This document shows, in pieces, positions 1 to 12,924 of a DNA stretch of 64,000 nucleotides. The position numbers were made by a program, and so were the translations under genes. This DNA comes from Bombardia bombarda (taxonomy: Eukaryota; Ascomycota; Sordariomycetes; Sordariales; Lasiosphaeriaceae). The notes beneath the pieces are model-generated. The model was not told where the DNA came from and ran no database searches. It worked only from the letters and a program-made list of their open reading frames with translations. Every line of letters begins with the position of its first letter. Position 1 is the stretch's first letter. The DNA lies in contig JAULSR010000002.1 of NCBI GenBank assembly GCA_030512295.1, positions 8,184,001 to 8,248,000 on the forward strand. The letters run 5' to 3'.

Positions 1-3000
1 GCAAGCCAGCTGTGGTAGGGAGAAACCCATCATTTTATCTTCTCACCCACACAAGACGTCCCGTTACATCCCATCCATCCACCACACCCTCCTCTCGGAG
101 GCATTCCGGACGACACTTTGCGAGTTTCGCGAACTTGGCCATGTGATTGGTTGCGGGGTAGACGCCTGGGCCAAAACGCGGGACAGAGTCTCTATGCGGG
201 ATCTAGGAAACGAAACAATAGATGGATAACAGGCAGGGAGATAGGCAGGCAGGCGGCTGGATAGAAGTCAGGGGTGGAGGGAAGGAGGCGCGCAGACGGG
301 ATGGTTGCTTAACTCTGCTTCACTCACGCCCATTTTTCATCTCAGATTCGGAAGCGACATATAAGTAATCTAAAGCTTGCATGGTCTTGAATCTAGGAAA
401 TTCGCCGGGCAAGTCACCGGCCGAATGGGCAACTAAGATGGTAAATCACAACCCATTTACCTGTTTCTATGTGTGAGTTTGTCCTTGGACCTTGTGAGAT
501 TAGTATGTACATCTGGTGCCATGTAGGTAACCTAGTCAAGGTAGGTATCTAGGCCCAAAACGACGAGTGCGGCGGTACGATGAACCGAAGTGGCAGAGTT
601 CCCATAATACCCTATTGGCTACCGAGGGACGCACTGCAAAGAAGCGGAGGAGGGTGTGCTTATTCCCGCTTTCCGCAAGCTCCTATTGCTGCTGCTGCTA
701 TTGCTAGTTCTTCTTCTCCTTTTCCCTCTCTCTCGCTGTTTGCTTGTTTATCACTCGCTCATTGCCCATTGATCAGCCTGTTTGATTTTAGCCCAACAAC
801 CTCCATATCAATCGATAGGAGCAAAGTAAATAGCAATTCTCGAGGAGGCAGCAGATACAAGATGCGCTGGTCGGTCGCTCTCGTGACTTCCTGTTGCTGT
901 TGCACGGTTCCGCACACACTTAAATAAGGTACCCATCTGTCAACTACAAAGTGTACTTGTAGTGCAGGCCATGATCTGGATGGACTCTTCCGGTCGAGGA
1001 CGGGGAGCTTGGCCCACCGTTCGACCATGGCCGCGATCGGTCACATCGTCGTTCTTGTTGTTGGTTTTTGCTCTTGATCGCCAAGCCAAGAGCACACGAT
1101 GTCACTGATCATCTGAAGCCCTGTGTCCCTACGACCAGATGTCTGTAGTGCATACATGCTTCTTTAGGTCATCAGTCTGTTAATGCTACAGATTGGAGAG
1201 TAGAGACTCCACTAGAAGGTCAGGACGATCTAATCTTGGTGATTGCTTTTTAGGGTCGAAGTTGGTGATGAATGGTGCATGATCGACTAAACAGGGGTCG
1301 TCGCAGGGGAAGGGGGGGGGGGTTGGAGGGGTAGGCAGCGGCGGGAAAGACCTCGCCCATCAAAAGAAGGCGCCGAAGCTGTGCAGAGTGGGCACTGTGA
1401 TCTGCTTAATAAACATATCATAAGCACGCCGAGGAGGGGGTCTTCGGGGTAAGGCAGGGCAGAATCGTAGTGTAGCTGTTGTCATCCGATTACAAGATCA
1501 ATACCGCAATGGCAAAGAGACCGTAGAGGAAAGAGGTGTTCACATTTTGCAACTCGGGTTCCACGGAGCAGTAAGACATGTTGCAGCAGTCAGGGTGCTT
1601 GCTCTCAAGCTGCTCTCGGTGCTGCTCTCAAGTGCACTTTTCAACTTTCTAGTTGGATGCAACGCCCGCAAAAGCACAGGTCGTCAAAGGTGACGGTCCC
1701 CACAGCTCCACGGCTCCTTGCAGCGCGGGTTAATATCAGAGGAGCATGTGCCACGAGATCACTATCGCGAATCGAACAAACTGGGAAGGAATTGGCAGTA
1801 AATTTCTGAAGTGATGGGAGACTGACCACTCGGTTGCCTCGATTCAGCTTTGGAGGGAAAAGGCCATATTGCCTTTTTCGGGCTGCGGGTGATACCGTCG
1901 TTAACTAGGCGCTTGATGCTTCTTCCTCTGTTGAGACTTGAGAGAGACACCATGTAGCCGTGCGGAGGGTCAGTTCTCCGAATGCCTACCTGAGGTACTG
2001 TAGAGAGTGAAGGCATGCACTCGTAGAGAAGAAGTAGATCTCTGTTTGTCCATCATCAATCACTTGCCCAATATGGAAAGACGAGCTGACGAAATGCAGA
2101 CGCACCGAGACGCAAGGGCGGGTGGTGCAAAGAAGAAATGTGTGGTGGCGTCCCCATCCGCCAACACATCGCACAGCACTAATAAGTAGGTCCCTTGAGT
2201 AGGGAGTGTTGAAGAAGGTAAGGTATATGCGGTATCCGTATGCAAGTCAGCACGCGCGCGCACGCCAGCCATAAGTCACAGACTGCGGATAATTGTCGGA
2301 TAGACAGGCCAATATCAAACGCCAATTTGCAAGCTAGACATGAAAATGACGGGCGGATCGAATCGAGCCGTGTAACCACCAACGACTTCTCAAGTAGCAA
2401 GCAAGCCGCCTTAAATTCGGTGGGTTCGGTGTTGCACACCACCCTCTCTCCCCCAGCTTGCAGCCCGCAGCCCGCAGCCCGCAGCCCGCAGCCCGCCTGT
2501 CAGTGTTGCTGCCGCCTGCCAGCGATGGTGAGTCGTGACCTGTGATTCCTCCAATCAATGGGCCAATGGCCAGTGATGGACAGCACGGCGCCAGGATGCG
2601 AACAGGTGCGAACAGATGCAGCTTGGCTGTAGTTACCTCCCGTGCCGTGGCGGGTCGGCTGCCCTTGCTGTTCTTGCCCTCTTTCTTGCCCTGACTGCCC
2701 GCCTCAAGCAGCAGCAGTGAAAAACAGTGGATGGACATGAATAGCTCGACTTGATGGGGGGCCACGTCTTGGATTCCGGCTGGGCCGTATTTTTCATGCT
2801 AGATGTGGGTTGCGTGCAGGAAATTAATGCTGGTGGTTGTGGTGGTTGCTCATCAAGTCGAAGGCGGGATCAAGCCCCAGCTTGACATGCAAGAGAAGGC
2901 AGCGAAGTTTCTATATCTTATTGCACTCAGATGGCCCCTCCTCCCTTGCCTATCGCAAGGCGACGGCAGAGCTCGTGAAGCGTGAGTATCTTCGGTAGTG

Positions 3001-5580
3001 TGTGGGGAGGAGAGGGGGCAGCCGAAAGGATGAATTGCATTGTTCAGCAGACTCTGGGTAGGGATGATGGGGCTGAATTGAAGTGTCCTCGTGGTTGCTG
3101 TCCTACACAGTGTTAGTCCTGATCAGTAGGTGGGTGGTTGGTGTGATCTCAACAAGAGTCTGGGGTAAGCTTGGGGCAAAACTTTTTAGTCGCGGAGCAT
3201 TATCAGAGTCCCGGGTAAAGCTCCACAAGGGGTGACACTCAGAACTCTTGGACTAACCGCCTTCCGTGTACTGTGTAAGCTCTTAACATGGAAGCATCCT
3301 GGAAGATCGAAGTACCCTTTCTGGGAGAGCTGAGGTGGGAAAAGATAGCCATGGATGATAGCTGACAGCCAGAGCTACCCAGATGGGCAGGCAGCTCAGT
3401 CAACGTTACCATTCTCTCGAGGCAAGAGCAACCCCCGCTCATGGATGTTGGTGAAGGAGCACTGGCAGGCTAGCAGTGTGTGACGGATAAGGTACGAGAG
3501 ACAGCTGCCACTTCATGCACTTCCCCAAAGTGGCGTAAAACCACTGTCAGGCACGTGGAGGGCAGGCGCGAGCCAGTAGGGGGTACCTAAGCCACTCACT
3601 GGTTACCTTAGATTATTACTAGTCCGCCGGCGGATGAACGACGCGATCTGCACTTGCCAAACGAAACTTTTTAAGTCAACTAGGAAAGAAGGAGCGAACA
3701 TGTCTGTGTCTGCGAGACCCAATCAAGACGATCCAAATCGAAGGCAGTCCCGTTTCTCATTTCGAGTCTTTCTCTTCAATTTCACCACGTTACCTGCCTG
3801 TCCAAGCCACACCCGAACTCTTCCGTTCTCGTCCACGCTCTCCCTCGGTGGAAGCTCTTAGGTCGGTCTTTCAAATGAATACCTAGGTAGGTATCGACAA
3901 AGGATCTCTTCTGAGGCCCCAGCTCAGGTTGTTGGCCGCATCCATCCATCACGAAGACAGACACCCGGGACAAAGGGCCAGGGGTGCCAAACCCCAGCCA
4001 ACCAGAGACTGGCCGACGCGATGAAGATCTGGATGCATATTGGCGGCATCGCGCATCCTCCTCCTCATTGTAAAAAGTACGTACCTATAACCCACCACCC
4101 GCCCCCGGCGTATTCTCGGAATTTACCATGGCGACTTGGCCGCCGCTATTGTATCCTGCTGCCCTGCCCCACCCGCCCTGGAGGTTCGACTGAATGAATG
4201 TATGTACATGTACCTCCGTACCGCCATCCGTGCTTTTGCCCCAGATTGATATTAGTGATGGCTGACAAGATCAATTATTTGGGGGGTGGACTGTGGGAGG
4301 GGTGGCAGACGGGCTAGCTCCTTGGCCCTCCAGTGACGACAGGACCGTCAGGACGCCATCAAAGCCAGGCGCTGCTCCGCAAACGAGGTGCGCGGCCGTG
4401 CGCCCTGAGCCCTCCAATTGCCTCCCACTTTTCTGTACAAGAGCTTCCCTTTTGGCTGGATCGGGCTCCATCTCATAGCATGGCCAGCCTCTCACGCCTC
4501 TGTACCACGGCCCCATGCGTATGGGGAAAGGCTCTGACTTACCTTTGGCACGCATATGTAAAGACGTGCATGGGTGACGGGTGTGTGTGTGAGTGTGTGT
4601 GAGTGTGTTCTGCTGCTGTTGTATGCATGCAAGAGTCGACGATTCCCACGGCTTGATGGAGAAAAAGATTTGGGGTCGTGGGTCGTGGGTCGTTGGACAG
4701 TCGAGTGGCTGACTCTCGGCCTTGCTCGCTACTTTGCTGGCCTTCGCCTTCTCTTGTCTCTCTCTCGCTCACTTTGATATATGAGAGACGGACGCTCGAT
4801 ATGGGTGGGCGGGTGACTGGTTGACTGTTGAGGTTGCTGAGTCGCCGAACTGGGGAGTTCCTTTGGGCCAGCCTCCACCGTCAATCTATTTGCTCCATAC
4901 ATCGAATTTAAGCTACCCTCCTCTCTCCTATTCCCCGTAATCGTCATCCTCGCTCCAGTCCACCTTTTGTATATTGGCCCTGCATGCTTCGTTGCGGGTG
5001 AGCCGGAGACAGCGCTTCTCTGCTGGCCCTCGCTCCGCTACCATTGTTGCTACTTGCTGGGTACAATACATCCATCCCCATTATTATTGCTAGCATTTGC
5101 TGCCATTGCTGCCGCCGCCACCTCCACCACCACGCCGCCTCCGCCGCCGCCTTTCTTCTCTTACACGTCCCATCTATAGCACCATAGCCGTATCGTTACT
5201 AGCACGCACCCACAGCAGTCCCTGCGTTCAGAAAGACGCAGAACCGGGCGCCCAATTGCAGGGCACACGCCGGTATTACACAGTCTTCCCTGATCCTTGA
5301 TTCCATACGACGTCGCCCTTTACCCCACAATTGGCCCCCGAAAACGCTGTTTAGTTTCTGCTAGGCCGTTCCTGGTGATCCACCCCAAGAACAAGTGAGC
5401 TCTCGACGCCAAATACTCCCATCCCAGCTTTCCGTTTTCTCTTCCCCATAAACTCTGCAGACGGGTTCCGGGGCCTCCAGAGACGCAACAAGTACACCAC
5501 ATTACGCGTCTGAGCCTGCTGCCATCTGCTCTCTCGGGGGCGGCGAGTAGAGGTTCAGAGGTTTCCTTTTCACACTTATC
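1..5580. other. Long gene-free upstream region
   Basis: I find no convincing gene in this 5.6 kb. The open frames are short, lack family motifs and do not join into exons. It contains a CAGCCCG tandem array, TG-rich microsatellite near 4582-4608, several TACCTA/GGTACC-type sites (523-552, 3581-3590, 3880-3893), and from about 4940 a C/T-rich stretch that looks like the promoter and 5' leader of the transcription factor at 5735. A separate gene with no recognisable homology cannot be excluded. Confidence 0.55.
2461..2495. repeat. Tandem repeat CAGCCCG x5
   Basis: Five perfect head-to-tail copies of the 7-mer CAGCCCG in non-coding DNA. Probably a replication-slippage minisatellite and so likely to vary in length between strains. 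Confidence 0.9.
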
Positions 5581-5649
5581 ATGAGATCCTCCTGTCCTGT
5601 CTTGAATCAACCGATACAGTTCCCCAGATTGAGTGGAGAAGAGCCCTAG
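5581..5649 (+). promoter_or_regulatory. Candidate uORF (22 codons) in leader of Zn2Cys6 factor
   Basis: An ATG opens a 22-codon frame that stops at 5649, 86 nt before the main ATG at 5735. If transcription starts upstream of 5581, as the long pyrimidine-rich leader suggests, this frame would be translated first and could dampen synthesis of the factor. The transcription start is not known, so this is inference. Confidence 0.4.
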
Positions 5650-5734
5650 GCGTGGGTTGACCGTGTGGGGATCCCGAATCATCTCATTTTCGCCGAACAC
5701 GCCCTGTTGACCACACCCAATCCCGTCCTCCGCC

Positions 5735-8700
5735 ATGTCATCCACCGACTCGCAGGCTGGCCTCAAGAACTTCCCCGCCATTGAGCTCGACTTCCCCTCG
5801 ACTACCGGTGACGCCGAAGCTCACCTGTCACGGCCCGGGTCTGCTCTCAAGTTGGAAACATCCAACGAGACACTGGATAGCATCACGGCTGCAAACGATA
5901 TGGTGGACGCCTCACACTTCGGCGATTTCCAGTTCCCCTACCAGAATTCCTTGGGAAATTCTCCCATGGATGGCCTTCAGTCGGCGGCCTTTGAGGACCA
6001 TGCGCCAGACGTTTTCACAACTTCTCAGCCGCCGTCAATATCATCGTTACAGGATCGACAAAACTCGGTCACCTCGATCACCGTTCAAACATCTGGCTAC
6101 GGAGGCGCCAGTGGGCAACGGCGGATGAGCATGGACGACTCTGACAATGGCTCCCCGGATAGCAATCCCAATGGCGGCAACTCCTTGGAGGAACCAATGT
6201 CTGACGAGTTTGGACTTGCTACGGGCGGTCTTGCGGATGGGTCTGAAATGGGAGGGAAATCTAAAGGGGATAAGGCCGATGCGACGCCTGCCTGGAGCGA
6301 GCTAAAAACAAAGGCCGGCAAGGAACGTAAACGCCTACCCTTGGCCTGTATTGCCTGTCGACGCAAAAAGATACGGTGTTCTGGGGAGAAGCCGGCATGC
6401 AAGCACTGTCTCCGATCACGCATCCCCTGTGTTTACAAAGTCACAGCACGCAAGGCTGCCCCGAGAACCGACTACATGGCCATGCTGGACAAGCGATTAA
6501 AGCGGATGGAGGAACGTATTATCAAGATTGTACCCAAATCTGAACAAGATGGTCTTGCTTCCTCAGTAACCAGAGCCGTGGTAAAGCCGGCCATCCCTGG
6601 TACTCTCAGTAACGGAAAGTCGGCAGTAAAGAAACGGGGTGCTGACGAGGCATTTGGCTCGGACCTGGAACACTGGGCTCGTGCTCCTTCAAAGTCAAAG
6701 CTGGAGGGACCAAACAAACCTTCCACCATTCTGGTTCAGGAGGCAGAGGAGAGCAAGCTCCTGCTCGAGGGTGGTGATGCTCTACCTTCAAAGGAAATAC
6801 AGGAGCATCTTGCCGAAGTGTTTTTCGAAAATATCTATGGCCAGGCTTACCATATCCTCCATAAACCTAGCTTCATGAGGAAACTCAAGTACGTATTAAC
6901 AATACCCCAAGTATTTGATGGGTGGTGCTGACGATAATCGCTATCTACTCAGAGCCGGCGCTTTGCCTCCAGTTCTGATTCTTTCGGTCTGCGCTATTGC
7001 AGCACGCTTCTCTAATCATCCAAAGCTCAACACACATCCAAACTTTCTTCGAGGAGAAGAGTGGGCATCTGCGGCCCGAGACATTGTCACCAAAAGATAT
7101 GAATGGCCGAATATCACCATCTTGACATGTCTATTAACCCTAGGCCTACATGAATTTGGCACCTGCCACGGAGGTCGAAGCTGGTCGTTGGGAGGGCAAG
7201 CAATTAGGATGGCTTTTGCTCTTCAACTTCACAAGGACCTCGAACACGACCCTCTTCGACTGGCGGGGAAGACACAGCTCAGCTTCATCGATCGTGAAAT
7301 TCGAAGGCGAACCATGTGGGCGTGCTTTTTGATGGATCGTTTCAACTCATCAGGGACTGATCGACCTACGTTCATTCGGGAGGACACCCTGAAAATACCG
7401 CTACCCATCAGGGAGAAGAATTTTCAGTACGACATGCCCGGTCCAACCGAGACTCTCGATGGCCAGGTACCAGAGCCGTTTTCCGATGGCCCCCCCGGAG
7501 AGGCCAGGGACAACATGGGCGTCGCCGCCTGGATGATTAGAGTCATCGCCTTGTGGGGCCGGATTATTGGCTACCTCAACCAGGGAGGCAAGGAACTAGA
7601 CGAACACCCAATGTGGAGTCCTGAATCAGGATACTCGAAACTCATCCAGCAAACAGATGATCTCGTATCTGAGCTTCCCGAATCTCTAGAATATACACCC
7701 GAGAACTTGCACTTACACGAAACGGACAACATGGCCAACCAGTTCCTGTTTCTACACATAGCTATCCAGCAAAACATCTTGTTTATGAACAGGTTTGCTA
7801 TGCCATCACCCAACGGACACACGCAAAAAGATATACCGAAACCGTTTGTTACTAAAGCAGGGGCTAAAGCATTCGCAGCCGCAAATCGCATTTCTGAGTT
7901 TTTAAAGGACGCAGAGGCACATTTCATCACGGCCCCTTTTACTGGGTACTGCGCATTTCTGTCGAGCACGGTTCACATATTCGGAATCTTCTCAGGCAAC
8001 ACGACTATCGAGTTGGCGTCCAAGCGAAATCTAGCTACTAACGTCAAATTTTTGTCTAAGATGAAGAAGTACTGGGGCATGTTTCACTGGATGTCAGAAA
8101 ACCTAAGGGAGCAATACCGGTCCTGCGCCGACGCTGCGAGGCAAGGCACCCCAGCGAACGAAAGCTCGGCTTCGCCAATATTTCAATATGGCGACTGGTT
8201 CGATCGATACCCGCATGGAGTCTCGCAGACAGATTTCCTTGATCCTGCGACGTACAAGAAGAAGGAGAAAGGAGATGACGCAGTGCTGGAGCAAAAACCT
8301 GAGCTACATACAGTAGAGGAGTTCTTCACTACGCTCTCTCCTCAAAGCGCCGAAGCCGCCAGTATTAATGGAGTCTCACGGTCTGGCCAGCAACAGCATC
8401 TCAAGCGCAAATCCATTGCGAGGAAAGCTGGCATTATCTCGCGTGGGGGCGGCGATCACGGGCTGGAGCCCCTGCAAACCGACTTTGGCCACCACTCGGG
8501 GGCGACTGCGGAGCAGCAGCTCCACGCGGCGCGCCTACACCAGCGATCCTTCTCCAGCGCCGCCAACGGCACGCTCGGCGGGCAGACGAGCGGCCCCACG
8601 TCATTCAACCCCCTCACAATCTCGCACTCGGCAAACGGCAGTTCATACCATGCCCTGTCACCAGTATCGCCCGTCGCCGTCTCCCACATGTCGCACCACC

Positions 8701-9191
8701 ACCACGCGGCGCACTCTTTCTTCCCTCCCGACCCCTTTGGGATGCCGCTCAGCGCTGCCCACGGCATGAGCCAGCTGGACCGCCAGCTCGTCTTTGGCGC
8801 ATACGGGAATGGCGTCGACCCCGGCCTAAACTCGCTGACTGGGTGGGGAGCGCATGACCATGGTGAGAGCAGCCGAGGCGGTGAGCGCGGCGGACATGGT
8901 CATGGGCATGGGCATGGACATGGAGGACACGGCCATGGCCAGTCACACGGTGGCGGCGGCGGCGGTGGCGGTGGCGGCGGAGGTGGAGGTGGTGGTGTGG
9001 GTGCGGATTCGGCGCTGCATGCTGCGTTTGGCGGCGAGCCCAGCTCGGCGTGGTTCATGCCGTTTAACATGGAGCCGCCCGAGATTGGAACGGATCTGGG
9101 GGTCGGCGGGGTGGGGAGTCTGGATAGCTTTGCGAGCATGTTTGGGGGTGGCAGCATGTCGACCAGTGGGATGCACCACGGGGGACATTGA
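5735..9191 (+). CDS. Zn(II)2Cys6 transcription factor
   Basis: Fungal-type DNA-binding regulator, 1130 aa from two exons (5735-6888, 6953-9191). The 64-nt intron has a GTACGT donor, a CTGAC branch site and a CAG acceptor, and it restores one continuous frame. A binuclear zinc cluster lies at residues 205-232 with spacing C-x2-C-x6-C-x6-C-x2-C-x6-C, followed by a basic linker and a short coiled-coil-like stretch (about 246-262). Residues 350-770 match the fungal-specific transcription factor domain (Fungal_trans, PF04082) found after such clusters. The N-terminus is acidic and Ser-rich. The C-terminus carries a His-Gly alternating tract and a run of about 17 glycines (residues 1031-1067). I recognise the family but not the orthologue, so target genes are unknown. 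A long non-coding region and a candidate uORF lie upstream. Confidence 0.93.
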
Positions 9192-10173
9192 TCTGATTTG
9201 AATAACTTTTTGTTCAAAAGACGCCTCCCAGTCAGCCATGCCATCGAATATCAGCGGCAGCAACAACAACATAGACCTTCACTCACTCGCTCGCTCAGCT
9301 GAAACTGCGCTGCATGACCAAAAGAGAAGGGAAAGGGGAAAGAAACGGCCACTATGGGTTTTCAATCGAACCTTGAGGTGTGAAGATATTGTATTTTCCT
9401 TTGTTTTGTACTGGCGCGGGCGGGCGGGCGTGATGACTGTGAATGGAAGTCCTGCCCAGTACAGCAAATAGGAGGGAGGGTTTGATCATAGGTAGTGCAA
9501 AGGATAGAATGGATCAGGGTATTCTTTCATCTTCTTTCTCTGATCTTTAAGAGCATATTCATCAGCCGGACTAGACCGGATTGGATTTTGGATTGGACTG
9601 GATTGGATAAGTCAACTACACATTTTTCACATAGCGGGCGTAAGGAAGGGTTCCAGGCACGAGACAAGCGTATGTATATATAACACGCATATATACTACC
9701 ACACATTCGCAAATAATATCAAGAAATATGCTAAAGCGTCAAGAAGCAAAGGCTTTTCGTGTATATTCTTGTCTTCTGAATGCAGAATTATTCGCGTCGC
9801 ATGCAACATGGCTGGGCTTGTTGTAGGTGGCAGTGGTAAGTCGGTAAGGTATGTAATAATGCATCACCGTTACACAGCTAGCTCCCTACACCTGCGAATA
9901 GATGAGCATGCACGTCATACAAACTTGACATATACAAACGAGCAACTGAAGTATACCGAGAGACACATGTGAAATGGCTATGTATAGGTAGTAAGCAAAT
10001 GAAATAACCATATGCATCGTCGCTTTTTGCAACAATCTGCCCGCAATGCATGCAATGTATGTAAGCAGAACAAAAAAAGAAGAGAAACTCCCAAATAATT
10101 CGGCTGTAAAAACTGACGCGAACTGCACCCAACCCCGATGACTCCGGTAGAAGAAAATAGTCAAATATCCTCT
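9192..10173. other. Convergent intergenic region
   Basis: 3' flanks of the Zn2Cys6 factor (plus) and KRI1 (minus). AT-richer than the coding DNA; it should hold both 3' UTRs. No gene or RNA seen. Confidence 0.6.
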
Positions 10174-10315
10174 TTACACCTCAACCTCCCCGCCCGCCTT
10201 CTTCCCCTTATTCTTACTCCTCTTGCGCTTCTTTTTCCTCTCGCCGTCAATAATCCCATCCTGCGCAACAGCAGCTCCCTTGCCACCATCCTGTTGATGA
10301 GCCGTCGCAGCCAAC

Positions 10316-10354
<39 letters not shown>

Positions 10355-12375
10355 GGTGGTGGCGCACCGTTCGCCGTCGCAGGGAGAGGAACCTCCTCTC
10401 CGCCGTCAAAGCCAAACGTGGGTCCCGTGCGCTCATAGTCTCTGCCAAACTGCTCGCGTCTCCACTGCCTGAGGCGGGCCTTCTTGCCGAGCTTCTTCTT
10501 GTCCTTGCGCTTCTTCTCGGCGTCGCGGAAGGTGGCCAGCTTCTTGAGGCCGGCGAACTCATTGAGCGCAGCGTCCGAGGGGGCGAGGAGGATGTCGCGA
10601 GCCGTCATGCCGAACACGTTGGGCGAGGTCTCGCGGTAGCGGAAGCCTCCTCCAATCGATACGGTAGACTTGGACTTGGTCTTGATGGCAGCCAGGGCGC
10701 GGGGGTCGTCGAGCTCCATCTTGGTGTCGACGAGAGCCTCGAGCTTGGCGAGTTCTTGGCGCGCTTGGCGCTTGGCAGCGATCTTTTCGTTCTTGATGTC
10801 CTTGGTGGTCTTGCGCTTCTTGGACGGCCGGTCAGAGTCGTCATCGTCTTCAGAGTCCGAGGCAGCGGCAGGGGCATCAGGGACGACCTGGTCATCGTCC
10901 TCGACCAGCTCGGTTGTGGGCACGGCCTCGTCCTCGAAATCGGGGATGATATCCTTAATGTCGATATCGTCGTCCCATTTGGGCTTCTTGACCTTCTTCT
11001 TCTTAGAGTTGGTCTTCTTGCCCTCCTCGTCATCATCCTCCTCCTCCTCCTCGTCATCATCGTCGTCCTCGGCGCGGAACATATCATCGCCTTCGGCGTA
11101 GTATTCCTCGCCGAACTGCTTCTTCATGTTCTCCTCCCACTTGTCGTCGTCCCAGGCGTCGTCGAGGAACTTTGCCCACTCCTCGTCCTTTAGGGTCTTG
11201 CCGCTCAGGCCAGCAGCCTGCTTGATCTTTGCGAGCTTCTCCGAGGCCTCGTCTATCCTCAGACGACGGAGGCGAGCACGCTCCTCGTCGCGAACCTTCT
11301 TCTGGGCCTCCTTCTTCTCCTTCTCAAGCTGTCTCTGCTTCTTTCTGCCCGTCAGCTCCTCCTTTCTGACGGAGCGCTGCGCAGCCGCGTTACGCGAGTA
11401 TGTAGTCAACACCTCGTTGCTCTTCGCGGGATCCTCAAATCTCAGATTGTAAGCATGCTCAACCTTGTCGGCGATGTCGTCTTCTGATTCGTCGTCTGAG
11501 TCGAATGCCTGCCACCTTGAGCCCTCTGGGGGAGCCCAGGCCTTTGATTGCATGAACTTGGAGAGAAACTCCTCGGGGTCCTTGTCGGCATTCTTGACGT
11601 CGACCTCGGTGAGCTTGATGGCAGCCGCGCGCGACGGGTGGATGCCGTTCGCATTGGTGACCGACTTCTTATCCTCGCTTTTCTCGACCGGCTTGATGAA
11701 GGCATCGTCATCGCTCCACTCCTCCTCATCGGCGGCAGCGGCAGCGGCAGCGGCAGCATTGTTGATCTCGGACAGAATTGTCTTCTTCAGGTCGTCCTGC
11801 GCTTGTGTGTATGTGATGGGCTCATCGACCTCGTCCTCGTCGGCGCCAACGTCGCCGCGCAGGTATCTCTCGCGATGGTAGTCGCGCAGGAAGACGGGCT
11901 TCTCCTCCTTCTCCTTGACAGGCTCGGCCTCAGGGTCAATGGGGTCGTAGAAGACGGCCTCCTTGCTGTAGATGCGGGGATCCTTGTTCTTAATGGCCTG
12001 CAGGGTGGCCGAGATCTGGGCATCGAGCTGGTCCGTGACCAGGAAGGCGTCGTCATCTTCCGACTCGTCTGACGAGGACTCGGACTCAGCGTCCAGGTCC
12101 TGCGACTTGTACTTTTCTTCGAGGCGTTGCAGCTCCTCGCGCTTCTTGTTGTGCTCGAATCTGCGGGCGAACTCCTCGTTGACCTTCAACTGCGCGGCAG
12201 ACGAGGCGGCAGCGGCAGCAGCGATGGCTACACCTCCATCTTCCTGGTCGTCTTCGCTGCTCGACGACGATTCGTCGTCAAACAGTGACTTTTTGGACAC
12301 GATAGCATCGCCACCAACGGCGGCGGCGGCAGCGGCGACGCGTTCCTTGGCAGCAGCTGACGTCTTTCGAGGCAT
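10174..12375 (-). CDS. KRI1 ribosome biogenesis protein
   Basis: Nucleolar protein of the Kri1 family, needed in yeast for 40S subunit assembly and rRNA processing. Single exon, 733 aa, longer than yeast Kri1 (about 590 aa) mainly through low-complexity inserts. The N-terminal half has Ser/Asp/Glu-rich patches and the family's coiled-coil segment (FARRFEHNKKREELQRLEEKY). An acidic block sits near residues 433-447, followed by KKKKVKK-type basic motifs. The Kri1 C-terminal domain is at about 575-650 (FGMTARDILLAPD-like motif, then KLGKKARLRQWRREQFG). Residues 674-685 are about 12 glutamines encoded by a nearly pure CAG array (10319-10354), and the protein ends in a Lys/Arg-rich tail typical of nucleolar proteins. 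The 351-codon frame on the opposite strand is a shadow. It shares a 549-bp divergent region with the Rab5 gene. Confidence 0.95.
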
Positions 12376-12924
12376 CTTTTTTTCTCTTTGATTTTAATGC
12401 TTAAGAAAAAAGAGAGAGAGAGCAGGAGAGCTTTTTTGGGTGGACAAACTCCCCTTTGAGATAATCTTTTTAGTGGGGTCTCTTGGGAAATCTTTGGTCG
12501 GTCGAGGGAGGTGCCAAATCTGCCGCCCGCGACCGCCCGCGGCGCAACTGAAGCAAACTAAAGTGCCCTGTTAGCGCATGCGCTAGTTTGTCCAGCCAGT
12601 CCAGCCAATGGAGGGTTAGGTGTTAGGTTTCGGGGGTCCATGTCCATTGCGACGCCGCACTCGTCCGTCACCCGTGGGCAATCCAGCTGGGCAGGCATCC
12701 TCTCATCCAATCCGCCCCATCCCGGCTTTGAGCAGCTCTCCCGGCAACACACTACTATCGCCCATCACGTCACTTGCATCCTCCATCAAAAAAATAACTG
12801 AGAAACCATACCAGACACACGGAAACACCACACCCGAGTAACTCAACTCGCCGGCGCATATATCTATCCCCCTCACTACTTCATAGCAGCATCCCTATCC
12901 GTTTGTTGGCTGCTGACACCCGAC
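12376..12924. promoter_or_regulatory. Divergent promoter region KRI1 / Rab5
   Basis: 549 bp between two start codons pointing outward, so it must hold both promoters. It has a CT/GA-rich tract beside the KRI1 start (GA repeat at about 12411-12421) and a CCAAT sequence near 12605. No gene seen. Confidence 0.6.

Noticed and set aside
5320..5781. 153-codon minus-strand frame before the Zn2Cys6 factor
   Set aside because: Antisense to the likely leader and first codons of the factor; no motifs.
10138..11193. 351-codon plus-strand frame over KRI1
   Set aside because: Leu/Val-rich antisense shadow of the KRI1 coding strand; the minus-strand protein matches a known family throughout.
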